From NCBI GenBank assembly GCA_025059945.1, contig JANXDC010000004.1, positions 186,001 through 250,000 of the forward strand: a stretch of 64,000 bases of DNA, read 5' to 3'. The DNA comes from Bacteroidota bacterium. Its GTDB lineage: Bacteria; Bacteroidota; Rhodothermia; JANXDC01. The notes beneath the pieces are model-generated. The model saw only the letters and a program-made list of their open reading frames with translations, searched no databases and had not been told where the DNA came from. Positions 43,790-52,965 of this stretch are shown here, in pieces. Both the position numbers and the translations under genes were made by a program. The number at the start of each line of letters is the position of its first letter. Position 1 is the stretch's first letter.

Positions 43790-45569
43790 AGCGAAGGCGT
43801 TCCAGCACCCAGCGCACAAGCCAACCCGCAAGCAGGGCTAGCAGAATCATCAGCCCCGCCTGAGCGTAATGGCCCAGAAACAGATGCCCCATTCCGAAAA
43901 GCACCGCGTACAACAGGCCGACTCCGCCCAACCAGCCCAGCGCGCGCCAGGTTAAATCGCGATCCGGCTTGACATCGGGGCATCGGCGCGCCACCGGGGC
44001 CCAACCCAACCCGCCGGGACGAACGCGCCGGTAAAAGGCCTCCAGAGTTGAGGCCGGTTCCGGAGGCGTAAGCCAGGTGACGAGGAGCCAAGCCGCAGTG
44101 GTAAGCCCCACGGTCCAGAATAGGCTTTCCGGAAACGGCGGGCGCAGGGGCGAAAGCCCCAGGCCGCTTAAAAGCGCCCACAGCAGCGGCGCCCCCATGG
44201 CCACCAGCTCGCTCCAGGCGTTAAGACGCCACCAATACCATCGGGCGATCAGCACAAGACCCAGGCCGGCGCTTGAGCTGAGGATGAGCTCCCACGCCCC
44301 CTTGATGCTCTCCAGATGCGCGGCCACAAGCAGCGCCACGAGGGCCAGAAGAAACGTGCCAAGGCGCGCTGCGCGCACGTAGTAGGCCTCCGGCCGGCCC
44401 GGACGCAGAAAGCGTCGCCACAGGTCGTGCACCAGGTAGCTTGTGCCCCAGTTGAGCTGCGAGGAGATCGTGGACATAAACGCGGCCAGGAAGGCGGCCA
44501 CCAGCAGGCCCCGCCACCCCACGGGCAACACGTCGCGGATGAGCAGCACGTAGCCCTCCCGGTCCCGCTCCAGGTCCGGATACAAGACCAGGGCGGCCAG
44601 GGCGGCCAAGATCCACGGCCAGGGCCGGATGCAGTAGTGCGCGATCGCAAACCAGAGGGCCGACAGTACGGAATCGCGCTCCGAGCGGGTGCTCATCATG
44701 CGCTGGGCTATATAGCCGCCCCCGCCGGGCTCGGCCCCCGGGTACCAGGAGGCCCACCACTGCAGGCCGATATAGGCCAGGAAAGCCGTTAGGCTCAGCG
44801 CGAGCGCCTGGCCTGCCTCTGCTGAGCCCGAGCCAACAAAAGGGGTAAAACGAAAGGCGGAGGCCGGAAGCTGGGCCTTTAGCCCCTCCATGCCCCCTAC
44901 GGCCGGATGCGCCAACGCGAAAAGGGCCAGCGCGATCGTGCCTAGCATGGCCAGCCCGAACTGGAAGGCGTCGGTTACGGCCACCCCCCAAAGGCCGCCC
45001 AGAAGGGCGTAGAGGGCCACCAGAAGCGTAAGAGCCCCCACCCAAAGCAGGGCCGCGCTCCAGCGCGTGCCCAATAACTCCCCTTCCCGCAATCCGAAGA
45101 AGGTGAGCTCGGGCAGCAGCACGCGCAGCACGGTCTCCATGGCCAGGCAGACCCAGCCGATGATGAGCGCGTTCATGAAGAGGCCGAAGTAAAGCGCCTT
45201 AAACCCCCGCAACCAGGCCGCGGGCCGGCCGCTGTAGCGCAGCTCCACGAGCTCCACGTCCGTAAGCACCCCGGCCCGGCGCCACAGGTGGGCGAAGAAG
45301 AACACCGTGAGCACCGCTCCAAAGGCCATGTTCCACCACAGCCAATTGCCCGCGACCCCGTTTTGGGCCACTAGCTCCGTTACGGCTAGCGGTGTATCGG
45401 CCGCGAAGGTCGTGGCGACCATGGAGGTGCCGGCGAGGTACCAGGGGAGGTTGCGTCCGGATAGAAAAAACTCGCTTGTGCTCCGCCCGGCCCGGCGCGT
45501 ATAGCGGACCGCGATGAGCACGCTCAAAACCAAATAGGCCAAAACGATTAGCCCGTCCCAGAGCGACAT
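43788..45569 (-). CDS. Sodium:solute symporter (SSF family)
   Basis: A 593-residue inner-membrane transporter with about 13-15 helices. It has the SSF N terminus (DGLIVLAYLVLSVLIAVRY, SEFFLSGRNLPWYLAGTSMV) and the conserved core (LLGGLWGVAVTDAFQFGLAM, GGYIAQRMMSTRSERDSVLS, AFLAAFMSTISSQLNWGTSY). It imports a solute with Na+. The substrate is not clear; the hydrolases around it suggest an amino acid, peptide or sugar. It is convergent with the sortilin-repeat gene. Confidence 0.92.
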   Translation of the reverse strand: MSLWDGLIVLAYLVLSVLIAVRYTRRAGRSTSEFFLSGRNLPWYLAGTSMVATTFAADTPLAVTELVAQNGVAGNWLWWNMAFGAVLTVFFFAHLWRRAGVLTDVELVELRYSGRPAAWLRGFKALYFGLFMNALIIGWVCLAMETVLRVLLPELTFFGLREGELLGTRWSAALLWVGALTLLVALYALLGGLWGVAVTDAFQFGLAMLGTIALALFALAHPAVGGMEGLKAQLPASAFRFTPFVGSGSAEAGQALALSLTAFLAYIGLQWWASWYPGAEPGGGGYIAQRMMSTRSERDSVLSALWFAIAHYCIRPWPWILAALAALVLYPDLERDREGYVLLIRDVLPVGWRGLLVAAFLAAFMSTISSQLNWGTSYLVHDLWRRFLRPGRPEAYYVRAARLGTFLLALVALLVAAHLESIKGAWELILSSSAGLGLVLIARWYWWRLNAWSELVAMGAPLLWALLSGLGLSPLRPPFPESLFWTVGLTTAAWLLVTWLTPPEPASTLEAFYRRVRPGGLGWAPVARRCPDVKPDRDLTWRALGWLGGVGLLYAVLFGMGHLFLGHYAQAGLMILLALLAGWLVRWVLERLR

Positions 45570-45611
45570 ATCGGGTAGGCTCCTGGATCGTTTCCGAAGG
45601 CCCAGCCCGTT

Positions 45612-47864
45612 TTAACGCCCACCGGGCCGGTGTAGTCCGGGCACGCCCACGGGATCTTCCCCCTGCCAGGGCAGCCGGCCCAGAGGACGCTGGCGCGGCC
45701 AGAGCTCATCGAGCGTTTCGGCTTTGTAGAGCCGCCTATTTTTCATCACATATCGGATTGCCGTTGTATGTCGGATGTTTTCTAGCGGGTTCTTGTCCAA
45801 AATCGGCAAATCGGCCAGCTTGCCGGGCTCAAGGGAGCCCAGGTCTCGCTCTAGTCCAATGGCTTCCGCTCCGTAAAGGGTGGCGCAGCGCTTCGTGCGC
45901 GGATATGCCCCCGGAAGCCAGCGCCCACAACTGCCAGTGATAGCCCAGGCCCTACAGCTGTCCGTGGCTGCCCACGCAGACCCGGCCCCCGGCCTGCAGG
46001 ATGCAGCGCGCGACCTCGGCGTGTTGGCGGAAGACGTACTCCTCGTCCCGGAACCGGTCGCCCGGCCCTGAGTCCACCCCTTGGCCGCGTCGGCGCGTTT
46101 TGCGGTCCAGTTCCTCATGTGGGGTGAAGCGGCCAGCTTGGGCTCGTCGTGCGGGTTTTCACGCGTATGGGTTTCGGCAAAGGGCCCTCCGTAGAAGACC
46201 AACAGCGTCGGGGTGCAGTAGAGCCGCGTGAAGGAGGCCAGACGTATGACGTCCTCATATAGGGGATAGATCGGAAAGGCATGTTCTTGGGCCGGGTAGC
46301 CGTCCTGCATGAGCGTGAGGTTGAGCTTCAGGTCCAGGCCGCCCTCTGTGGTGGGGGTAAGATCCAGCTCGCGCGCAGCTTGAACGATCCACTGCCGCTG
46401 CCGGCGGTTACCAGCGATGTACATTTTGATCGTTTTCGTATCGTAGTAATCTGCATAACGCCGCAGCACGCCCTTGGCGTGTTCCAGGTCTCGAATCGGG
46501 TTTTCGAGGTAGTCGTCGAATAAGCCCGGGCCGGTAGAGTAGATGCGCGGCCCCAAGGTAAGCCCTGCCTCTATCATGTCAGCGTAGGTGAGCACGTCCG
46601 TGGTAGAGGTCTGCGGGTCGCGTGTGGTCGTAACTCCGTAGGCCAGGTTGACTAGGTAAAGCCAGACTTGGGATCGATGCAATCCCCAGACGGGCCACAT
46701 ATGCGCGTGCGTGTCCACAGAGCCGGGTATGATGGTCTTTCCGGACACGTCCCAGATCCGGGCCTCCGAAGGCACGGGGAAGGAGCCGCGCGGCTCCACG
46801 GCCGCGATGCGGTTGTTACGAATGCATATGTCGGTCTCTTCCAGGACCTCTTCGCCGCGCATCGCGATCAGGCGCGCCTTTCTTAGCAGAAGCACTACCT
46901 GTGGGATGTCCCGTTGGGCCTGGATGCGGATACGCACCTCCAAGGGTCGGTAGCGAGCCGCATCGAGTCCCCGGGTGGGATCGGCCGGGTTGCGGCGGAC
47001 CTGTCGGGGGCTGTCTTCGAAGGCCTTGGTGCGCTCAAGGTCATAGACCACATGCGCGTTGCCCATGGACCAGTGCACGCGTTGGCCCTCCCAAGACCAG
47101 GCTGGAAACTGCCCCCCAATCTCCGTGAGCTTGCGCGCCGGCATGGCCACCTGTTGGGGGTTGTCGACGGAGATTGTGAGGGCCTGGCTCCCCACCCAGG
47201 CTACGGTCAGCACGTAGAAGTCGTGGTTGACTTGCGCTGAGGCCTGTTTCGCTTGAGGGCTCACGAGAATCAGGGAGGCCCGATTGGGTTCCCGCTGACC
47301 GGGCCGCAGGTTGCCCGTAACGCGCACGTGCGCCTTCTCATCGGAGCCGTCCCACCGGATCGATACCAACCTCCGTTCGAAATGGAACAGGAAGATGCGC
47401 TCCTGGCTTTGTGTAAAGTGCGGTTCGACCCAGCCGTCGGCCGGTGCGATCGGCACCGCCTCTCCGCCCTCGGCGGTTATCCAGACGAGGTTCTTGGCCG
47501 CTCCCGGGGCGCGCGGTCCAGTGGCCTCCTGATAGGCGCGGGCCGGCCCTTGGATGACCACGATCCGGCTCCCGTCGGGCGACCAGACCGGATCCCAGTA
47601 CACGGCCGAGGTGCGGTTCAGTCGCGTAGGGCCCCGCCCATCCGGTCGGACTTTGTATAGACGTCTCCCCTCGGCCTCCGACCAGGTCGTAAAGACAAGC
47701 CAGGCCCCATCTGGAGACCAAGCTGGCTGGGCCTCGATCCGTTCCCGGTTCGTCAGCCGCCTTGAAGTGCCGGGGAGCAAGTCCATCACGTAGAGCCGGC
47801 TGAGCGCCGTAAAGGCAATAAAACGTCCGTTAGGGGAGGGCATGGCATCCCGGATCTGTCGCAC
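45612..47864 (-). pseudogene. Amidohydrolase half of a broken propeller/amidohydrolase gene
   Basis: This frame carries the end of a TolB-like propeller (PSPNGRFIAFTALSRLYVMD, AWSPDGAWLVFTT) and an amidohydrolase domain with metal motif SVDTHAHM and the end EPGKLADLPILDKNPLENIR. It is broken. Between ~46134 and ~45882 the protein is out of frame; the shifted frame restores family sequence (RFTPHEELDRKTRRR, then RFRDEEYVFRQHAEVARCIL, GGRVCVGSHGQL). That restored frame contains an in-frame TAG at 45952-45954, where GLGYH follows and Gln is expected. The phase returns at LYGAEAIGLERD. Intact homologues are about 1050-1100 residues and include the upstream half. Confidence 0.85.
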
Positions 47865-48808
47865 CTCAATGGTGGGGCATCGGAGATAGGGTATTGGAAA
47901 CGCACCTCCGGCCCTACGGGTAGCTCTAGCTCGACTTCACAGGGGACCTCAACGGCCGGCCCACCTTCGATGGGGATACGCCAAATCTTGCCCCCAAAGG
48001 AGGTCATGAGCTCCCGAGAGTCCGGAGTAGAAGCCATACCGGGCAACACGTCGCGCGGGGCCACCGATTCTTGATCGTCGCGTTGCACCGGATAGGCCAG
48101 CCACCGCTCTTGGCCTGTGCGCAGATCGCGCAGCCGCAAGCCCGTATGGTCTTTTTGCCGGCTGCCGTAAACGAGCCAGCGGCCATCCGGAGAGAGCGTG
48201 GGGCGGAAGGCTGAGCCATACCGGTTGGAACGCACATACGTACACCCCGTCTCCCGGTCGTAGACCGCCAGTTGGTACCGGGGCGGGATGGCGTTGTACC
48301 GCCAGGTGTCCGTACGCTGCGCAAACCAGATGTAGCGGCCATCTGGGGAGACGGCTGCGCCCACGGTGCGCAGGTTCTCAGGCTCGCGGATCAGTTGCAC
48401 GCCGGTTCCCCCCTCCGCGTGATAAAGCCAAAGCTTCGTGGGCGTAAACGGCCGGCTGCCCTTGGAGACGACAATGTAGCGGCCATCGGGGGTCCAGGTC
48501 GGAGATTCGTATCGGTCGTTACGTCCTCGGGTAAGCTGTATCGTGTCGCCTTCGGCCAGGTCCAGGATCCAGAGGTTCTCGGCCCCGTCGCGATCGGATA
48601 CGAAGGCGATCCGCTTGCCATCGGGGCTGACGTCAAGCGAAATCCAGGACCCCTCCCGCGAAGCCAGACGCAAACTGCGCGTGGGCTTCAGGGGTAAGGG
48701 ACGGTTTCCAGAAGGCCGGACCGTGTCCGGCTGCGCTATGTAAGCCGGCCCTGGAAGCGAGTACCCCATCAAGAGGAGCGCCAAGATCAAAACAGAAGCC
48801 CGACACAT
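47786..48808 (-). pseudogene. Propeller half of the same broken gene
   Basis: The N-terminal half has a signal segment (MCRASVLILALLLMGYSLPG) and TolB/WD-like repeats (DVSPDGKRIAFVSDRDG, TWTPDGRYIVVSKG, AVSPDGRYIWFAQ, TLSPDGRWLVYGS). In-frame reading is lost at a C run (GGTGGGG on the plus strand, 47871-47877). Adding one base continues SDAPTIEVRQIRDAMPSPNG into the downstream frame. The residues after that run (PLRCDRSGMPCP...) are a frameshift tail. ATG 48808 is preferred to ATG 48871 because it begins the signal peptide. Confidence 0.8.
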
Positions 48809-48934
48809 GCGTCTACTTCGGTTTAAAGCGCCGCACAACGTACGGAGCCCCCGCCTGTGGATCAAGCCCACCTGGCCCCAGCCGGGGTCCTTGTCGTAAC
48901 TTCCCGGCTACTGTATTCAGAGGAGCTCCTCCGT

Positions 48935-49870
48935 ATGCCGGACTCCGGCGAATCTGCGATCGCCCGCCTGGTGCCTCCTTTAGACGGTTGGCTGGAACGC
49001 CATCGGCTGCCCCCTTGGCTTTTGGGGCTAGGGTGGTCGTTTCTGGCCTGGATGTTGTTTCAGGCGATCGGCAGCGTGCTGCTGCTTAGCTACCTGTGGG
49101 CTCAGCACGTCGACCCGGGTGCCCTGTGGCGGCAAGAGCCCTTGGCTTCACGGGAGTCGGCGCGCGCCCTGCTCCTCGTCAACGCCCTGGCGCAGGTGCT
49201 CGTGCTGGGCCTGCCCACGTTGCTGCTGGCGCGGCTGCACAGCAGCCGTCCGGGCTTGTATCTGCGCCTGGAGCGGCCCGATGGGGGGCTGTTCGTGCTG
49301 GCCCTCGGCCTGATCTTCGTTGTGCAGCCCTGTATTCAGCTGCTGGCCGATTGGAACGCCCGCTTGCCTCTGCCAGAGGGCTACAAGGAGCTTGAGCGGC
49401 GACAGCTGGAGCTTTTGTTCCGGGCTCTTCAGGATCGCTCGGCGCTGCCGTTGCATCTGGTGCTCGTGGCGGCCATACCGGCTCTTTGTGAGGAGCTTTT
49501 GTTCCGCGGTTATGTGCTGCGTAACCTGATGCGCACGTGGCCCCTCTGGGCGGCCCTGCTGGTGTCGGGGCTGCTGTTTGGCCTCTACCACCTTAGGCTC
49601 ACCCAGGTGCTGCCGCTGGCCCTGCTGGGGGTGTTGCTGGGATATCTGGTCTGGCGCACCGGAAGTGTGTGGACAGCGGTTGCCGTGCACTTCGCAAACA
49701 ACGGGGCGACCGTGCTTGTGGCCGCCCTGCGCCCGGATTGGGTCCGACCCGACACCCAGGAGATGCTCTTCCCGTGGTATGCGGTGCTTCTGGCGCTTCC
49801 GCTGCTGGGGCTTTTGCTCTACGCCTTTGAACGCCGGGCTCGAGGGCTCTATGGCCGCGCCGTCGCCTGA
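48935..49870 (+). CDS. CPBP-family intramembrane metalloprotease
   Basis: A 311-residue protein with seven or eight membrane helices. It carries the CPBP/Abi motifs: E186-E187 and R191 (CEELLFRGYVLRN), the HLRL histidine segment and HFANN. Relatives include Rce1-type CAAX proteases and bacteriocin-immunity proteins; the substrate is unknown. ATG 48935 follows AGAGGAG at 8-nt spacing. A GTG at 48857 is in frame but adds a non-homologous leader. It overlaps the DUF2007 gene by 20 nt. Confidence 0.9.
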   Translation: MPDSGESAIARLVPPLDGWLERHRLPPWLLGLGWSFLAWMLFQAIGSVLLLSYLWAQHVDPGALWRQEPLASRESARALLLVNALAQVLVLGLPTLLLARLHSSRPGLYLRLERPDGGLFVLALGLIFVVQPCIQLLADWNARLPLPEGYKELERRQLELLFRALQDRSALPLHLVLVAAIPALCEELLFRGYVLRNLMRTWPLWAALLVSGLLFGLYHLRLTQVLPLALLGVLLGYLVWRTGSVWTAVAVHFANNGATVLVAALRPDWVRPDTQEMLFPWYAVLLALPLLGLLLYAFERRARGLYGRAVA

Positions 49871-50105
49871 GGGGTGGGTCGTATTGCGCACCTTCTTCGG
49901 GGAATTCGAGGCCCGGCTTGTGCAGGGTCGCCTGCTTGCGGCCGGACTTCCGGCTGTGCTGCTTTCCCAATGGGATCGCTCTTTCGGGTTGTTGCTCGGG
50001 GAACGAGCGGGGATCTACGTCTTGGTGCGCTCCGAAGACCGGCAGCGAGCCGAGCGGTTTCTGGCTGAGACCATGGATTCCTCTGATTTTCCCGAGGAAG
50101 CATGA
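49851..50105 (+). CDS. DUF2007-family putative signal-transducing protein
   Basis: An 84-residue protein with the DUF2007 pattern: VVLRTFFGEFEARLVQGRLLAAGLPAVLL followed by a strand pair (GIYVLVRSEDRQRAERFL). The family is PII-like in fold and unstudied in detail. It overlaps the CPBP gene by 20 nt and cdsA by 4 nt, so the three are one operon. Confidence 0.82.
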   Translation: MAAPSPEGWVVLRTFFGEFEARLVQGRLLAAGLPAVLLSQWDRSFGLLLGERAGIYVLVRSEDRQRAERFLAETMDSSDFPEEA

Positions 50106-50908
50106 AGGCGGAGCTGCCTCAGCGTCTGCTAGTGGGCTTGGGGCTTGCCCCGATCGTGCTGGCCGTCGTATACGTAGGGGGCTGGCTTTTTTGGGCCGCC
50201 CTGGCGCTTGTGGGCGCCTTGGCCGTGCGGGAGTGGAATGCGCTGCTTCGTCATGAGGGCGTTCATCCGAACGGCCCCCTCTCGCTTCCCTTGGGGGCGT
50301 TTTTGGCCGCTCGCGAGGCCTGGCCCGGCCTCTGGCCCTGGGGGCTGGCCGTGGGCGTGCTGGCGTTGCTGTTGGCAGAGCCGTTGCGGGGCCGGGGTAG
50401 ACCCCTGGGCAACGTCTCCGCCTCCCTGGCGGGGCCCCTGTATGCGCCCTTTTTGATCGGGTTTCTGGGGGTTTTCCGTCGGGCCGAAGGCGCCCCGGAG
50501 GGCTGGGCCTGGGTGATGGGGCTGCTGTTGCTCGTCTGGGCGGCCGACACGGGGGCCTGGATGGGGGGACGGCTCTGGGGGCGTCATCCGCTCGCCCCCC
50601 GCATCAGCCCGGGCAAGACCTGGGAGGGCCTCTGGAGCGGGGCTTTGCTGACCGCGCTTGTGGCCCTTTTGCTGGGGTTTACGCTCTGGCACAAGCTAGC
50701 CGGCATCCACGTGGCCGTTTTGGCCGCGATCGCAGCCTTCGGAGGACCCATGGGGGATCTAGCCGAATCTTGGCTTAAGCGAGGCGTGGGGGTAAAGGAT
50801 AGCGGTCAGCTGCTTCCCGGGCACGGCGGGATCTTGGATCGCATCGACGCCCTGGCCCCCGTATCGACGCTTGCCGCCTTCTACGCGCACGCTGTGGGTC
50901 TGTTATAA
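50102..50908 (+). CDS. cdsA: Phosphatidate cytidylyltransferase
   Basis: A 268-residue integral-membrane enzyme that makes CDP-diacylglycerol from phosphatidate and CTP. Seven or eight helices are seen, with the family signature DTGAWMGGRLWGRHPLAPRI, SPGKTWEGLWSG and the C-terminal GDLAESWLKRGVGVKDSG, LLPGHGGILDRIDAL. It overlaps the DUF2007 gene and precedes the dipeptide epimerase. Confidence 0.95.
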   Translation: MKAELPQRLLVGLGLAPIVLAVVYVGGWLFWAALALVGALAVREWNALLRHEGVHPNGPLSLPLGAFLAAREAWPGLWPWGLAVGVLALLLAEPLRGRGRPLGNVSASLAGPLYAPFLIGFLGVFRRAEGAPEGWAWVMGLLLLVWAADTGAWMGGRLWGRHPLAPRISPGKTWEGLWSGALLTALVALLLGFTLWHKLAGIHVAVLAAIAAFGGPMGDLAESWLKRGVGVKDSGQLLPGHGGILDRIDALAPVSTLAAFYAHAVGLL

Positions 50909-50925
50909 AAGGGAGCGGCAAAGCT

Positions 50926-51960
50926 ATGGAGATGCGCATCTACCCCGTCACGTGGGCGCTGGCCCGCCCCTTCGGCATCAGCCGCGGGGTGCGCAGCCAG
51001 GTGCAGAATGTGATCGTGGAGCTGCATCAAGACGGCCGGGTGGGGATCGGAGAGGCCGCCCCGAACGCCCGTTATGGCGAAAGCCAATCCTCGGCCATCG
51101 CGTTTCTGGAGAGCCTGGACCTGAGGGGCTTTGAGCTACCCGAGGATCTAGATCGGGCCCTGGACTACGTCAACGCCCACGCCCCCGGGGAGTTTGCGGC
51201 CAAGGCCGCCGTGGACATCGCCTTGCACGATCTCTGGGCCCAGCTGCAGGGTCTGCCCCTGTATCGGCTCTGGGGGCTTAACCCGCGCAGCACCCTGCAG
51301 ACCTCCTTCACCATCGGCATCGACACCCCGGAGGTGATCGAAGAGAAGGTCCGCGAGGCCGAGCGCTTTCCCATCCTCAAGGTCAAGTTGGGCACCCCGT
51401 ACGATGAGGAGATCATCCGCACGATCCGGCGCCTTACGGATCGCACCCTGCGCGTGGACGCCAACGAGGGCTGGGAGCGCAAGGAGGCCCTGGAGAAGAT
51501 CTGTTGGCTTGCAGACCAGAACGTCGAGCTCGTCGAACAACCTCTGCCGGCTGGGCGCTGGGAAGATCAGCTCTGGCTTCAGGAGCGATCTCCCCTGCCC
51601 ATAGTGGCCGATGAGTCCGTGCAGCGACCCGAGGACGTCGCGCGCGCAGCGGAGGCTTTCGATGGGATCAACGTCAAGCTCATGAAATGTGGGGGGCTTC
51701 GAGAGGCCCGCCGTCTCATACAAGCGGCCCGCCAGCGGGGGCTGCGCGTCATGATCGGCTGCATGCTCGAAAGCGCCGTCGCGGCCACAGCCGGGGCTCT
51801 GCTGACGCCCCTGGCGGACTGGGCCGACCTGGATGGGCCGCTTTTGCTGGCCCAGGACCTCTTTGAGGGCGTGCAGGTAACGCAGGCGGCCTACTTGCGG
51901 CTTCCGGAGGGGCCAGGCTTGGGTGTGCGCCGCCGTCCGGAGTTCCCCTGGCCTCCGTAG
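50926..51960 (+). CDS. Dipeptide epimerase (L-Ala-D/L-Glu epimerase type)
   Basis: A 344-residue enolase-superfamily enzyme. Metal and catalytic residues are visible: K152 and K154 (LKVKLG), D178 (DANEGW), E204 (VEQPLP), D229 (ADESV) and K251 (NVKLMKCGG). This set marks the muconate-lactonising/AE-epimerase subgroup, which inverts a dipeptide alpha carbon. Murein peptide recycling is the usual role. An ATP-grasp ligase gene follows after 6 nt. Confidence 0.9.
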   Translation: MEMRIYPVTWALARPFGISRGVRSQVQNVIVELHQDGRVGIGEAAPNARYGESQSSAIAFLESLDLRGFELPEDLDRALDYVNAHAPGEFAAKAAVDIALHDLWAQLQGLPLYRLWGLNPRSTLQTSFTIGIDTPEVIEEKVREAERFPILKVKLGTPYDEEIIRTIRRLTDRTLRVDANEGWERKEALEKICWLADQNVELVEQPLPAGRWEDQLWLQERSPLPIVADESVQRPEDVARAAEAFDGINVKLMKCGGLREARRLIQAARQRGLRVMIGCMLESAVAATAGALLTPLADWADLDGPLLLAQDLFEGVQVTQAAYLRLPEGPGLGVRRRPEFPWPP

Positions 51961-51966
51961 GGAAGC

Positions 51967-52965
51967 ATGCGGATTGGGCTTATTTACGAGCTCTTTGAGC
52001 ACTTCCCCTGGGATCCCGACGACCCTCCGGATGCCGATGCCGAATGGGAACCGGAGGAAACCGTCCGGGCCCTGGAGGAGGCCCTTCGGCTGCTGGGTCA
52101 CGACCCCATCCGACTGGGCGGCCCTGAAGCGCTCCTGCGGCGGGGGCGACCCGATGTGGAGGCCGCGCTTTCCATCGCTGAGGGGCGCAAGGGGCGCTTT
52201 CGGGAGGCGCGCGCCCTGGCCCTCCTGGAGCTTTGGGGCATTCCGTATCTGGGCTCCGATCCCCTGACCGTAGCCCTGTCGCTCGACAAGGCTTGGACCA
52301 AGGACTTGGTCGCGGCGGCCGGCGTGCGCACCCCGCCGTATCGGGTTTACCGCCCGGGCCAAATCCCGCAGCCGGATGAGCTGCCCGGGCCCTTTCCGCT
52401 CTTCGTTAAGCCCCGCTACGAGGGCTCTTCTAAGGGCATTACGGTCCACAGCCGCGTGGAGAGCTTCGGTGCGCTCTGCGAGCAGGTGCGCTGGGTGACC
52501 CGGACGTATCAGCAGGACGCGTTAGTGGAGGTCTTCATCGCGGGCGCGGAGTTCACCGTGGCCGTGGTGGGCCCGCCTGAGGCCCCGCGGGCGTATCCGG
52601 TTCTGCAGCGGGCTGTGGAGACGCAAACGGGTATCGGGCTACACGCCCTCGAACACCGCGGTATGCCCCGGGGAGCCTGGAGCTATCGGGCCGATTGGCC
52701 CATCACAGGGGAGCTGGAGCAGAGGCTACAGGAGGCGGCTCTTCGGGCTTATCAGAAACTGGAGTGTCGGGATTTCGCGCGGGCCGATTTTCGCGTCGAT
52801 TCCGAGGGTCGGGTGTGGTTTTTGGAGATCAATCCGCTGCCCACCTTCTCTCCGGAGGGCACCTTTGGGGTCTTGGCCGAGTACTTAGGCCGATCGTATG
52901 TGGACTTCTTGGCCGAACTGCTGCAGCCGGCCCTAGAGCGGCTTGTTCGGCTCAAGCGGCCCTAG
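51967..52965 (+). CDS. D-Ala-D-Ala-ligase-like ATP-grasp enzyme
   Basis: A 332-residue ATP-grasp protein. It has the Ddl-type KPRYEGSSKGI loop and the C-terminal RADFRVDSEGRVWFLEINP, but the classical NxxPGMT end reads INPLPTFSPEGTF. The N-terminal domain is shorter than in Ddl and has an acidic insert (PWDPDDPPDADAEWEPEE). It probably ligates an amino acid or peptide, possibly the same substrate family as the adjacent epimerase. It may not be the essential Ddl. It shares a CTAG stop with accD. Confidence 0.78.
   Translation: MRIGLIYELFEHFPWDPDDPPDADAEWEPEETVRALEEALRLLGHDPIRLGGPEALLRRGRPDVEAALSIAEGRKGRFREARALALLELWGIPYLGSDPLTVALSLDKAWTKDLVAAAGVRTPPYRVYRPGQIPQPDELPGPFPLFVKPRYEGSSKGITVHSRVESFGALCEQVRWVTRTYQQDALVEVFIAGAEFTVAVVGPPEAPRAYPVLQRAVETQTGIGLHALEHRGMPRGAWSYRADWPITGELEQRLQEAALRAYQKLECRDFARADFRVDSEGRVWFLEINPLPTFSPEGTFGVLAEYLGRSYVDFLAELLQPALERLVRLKRP

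Noticed and set aside
48935-49870. CPBP protein as an Abi phage-defence gene
   Set aside because: CPBP proteins are diverse and nothing nearby suggests defence; the operon is with cdsA.
51148-52449. 433-residue antisense open frame
   Set aside because: It covers parts of the epimerase and ATP-grasp genes on the other strand. Both have clear motifs; the antisense product has none.
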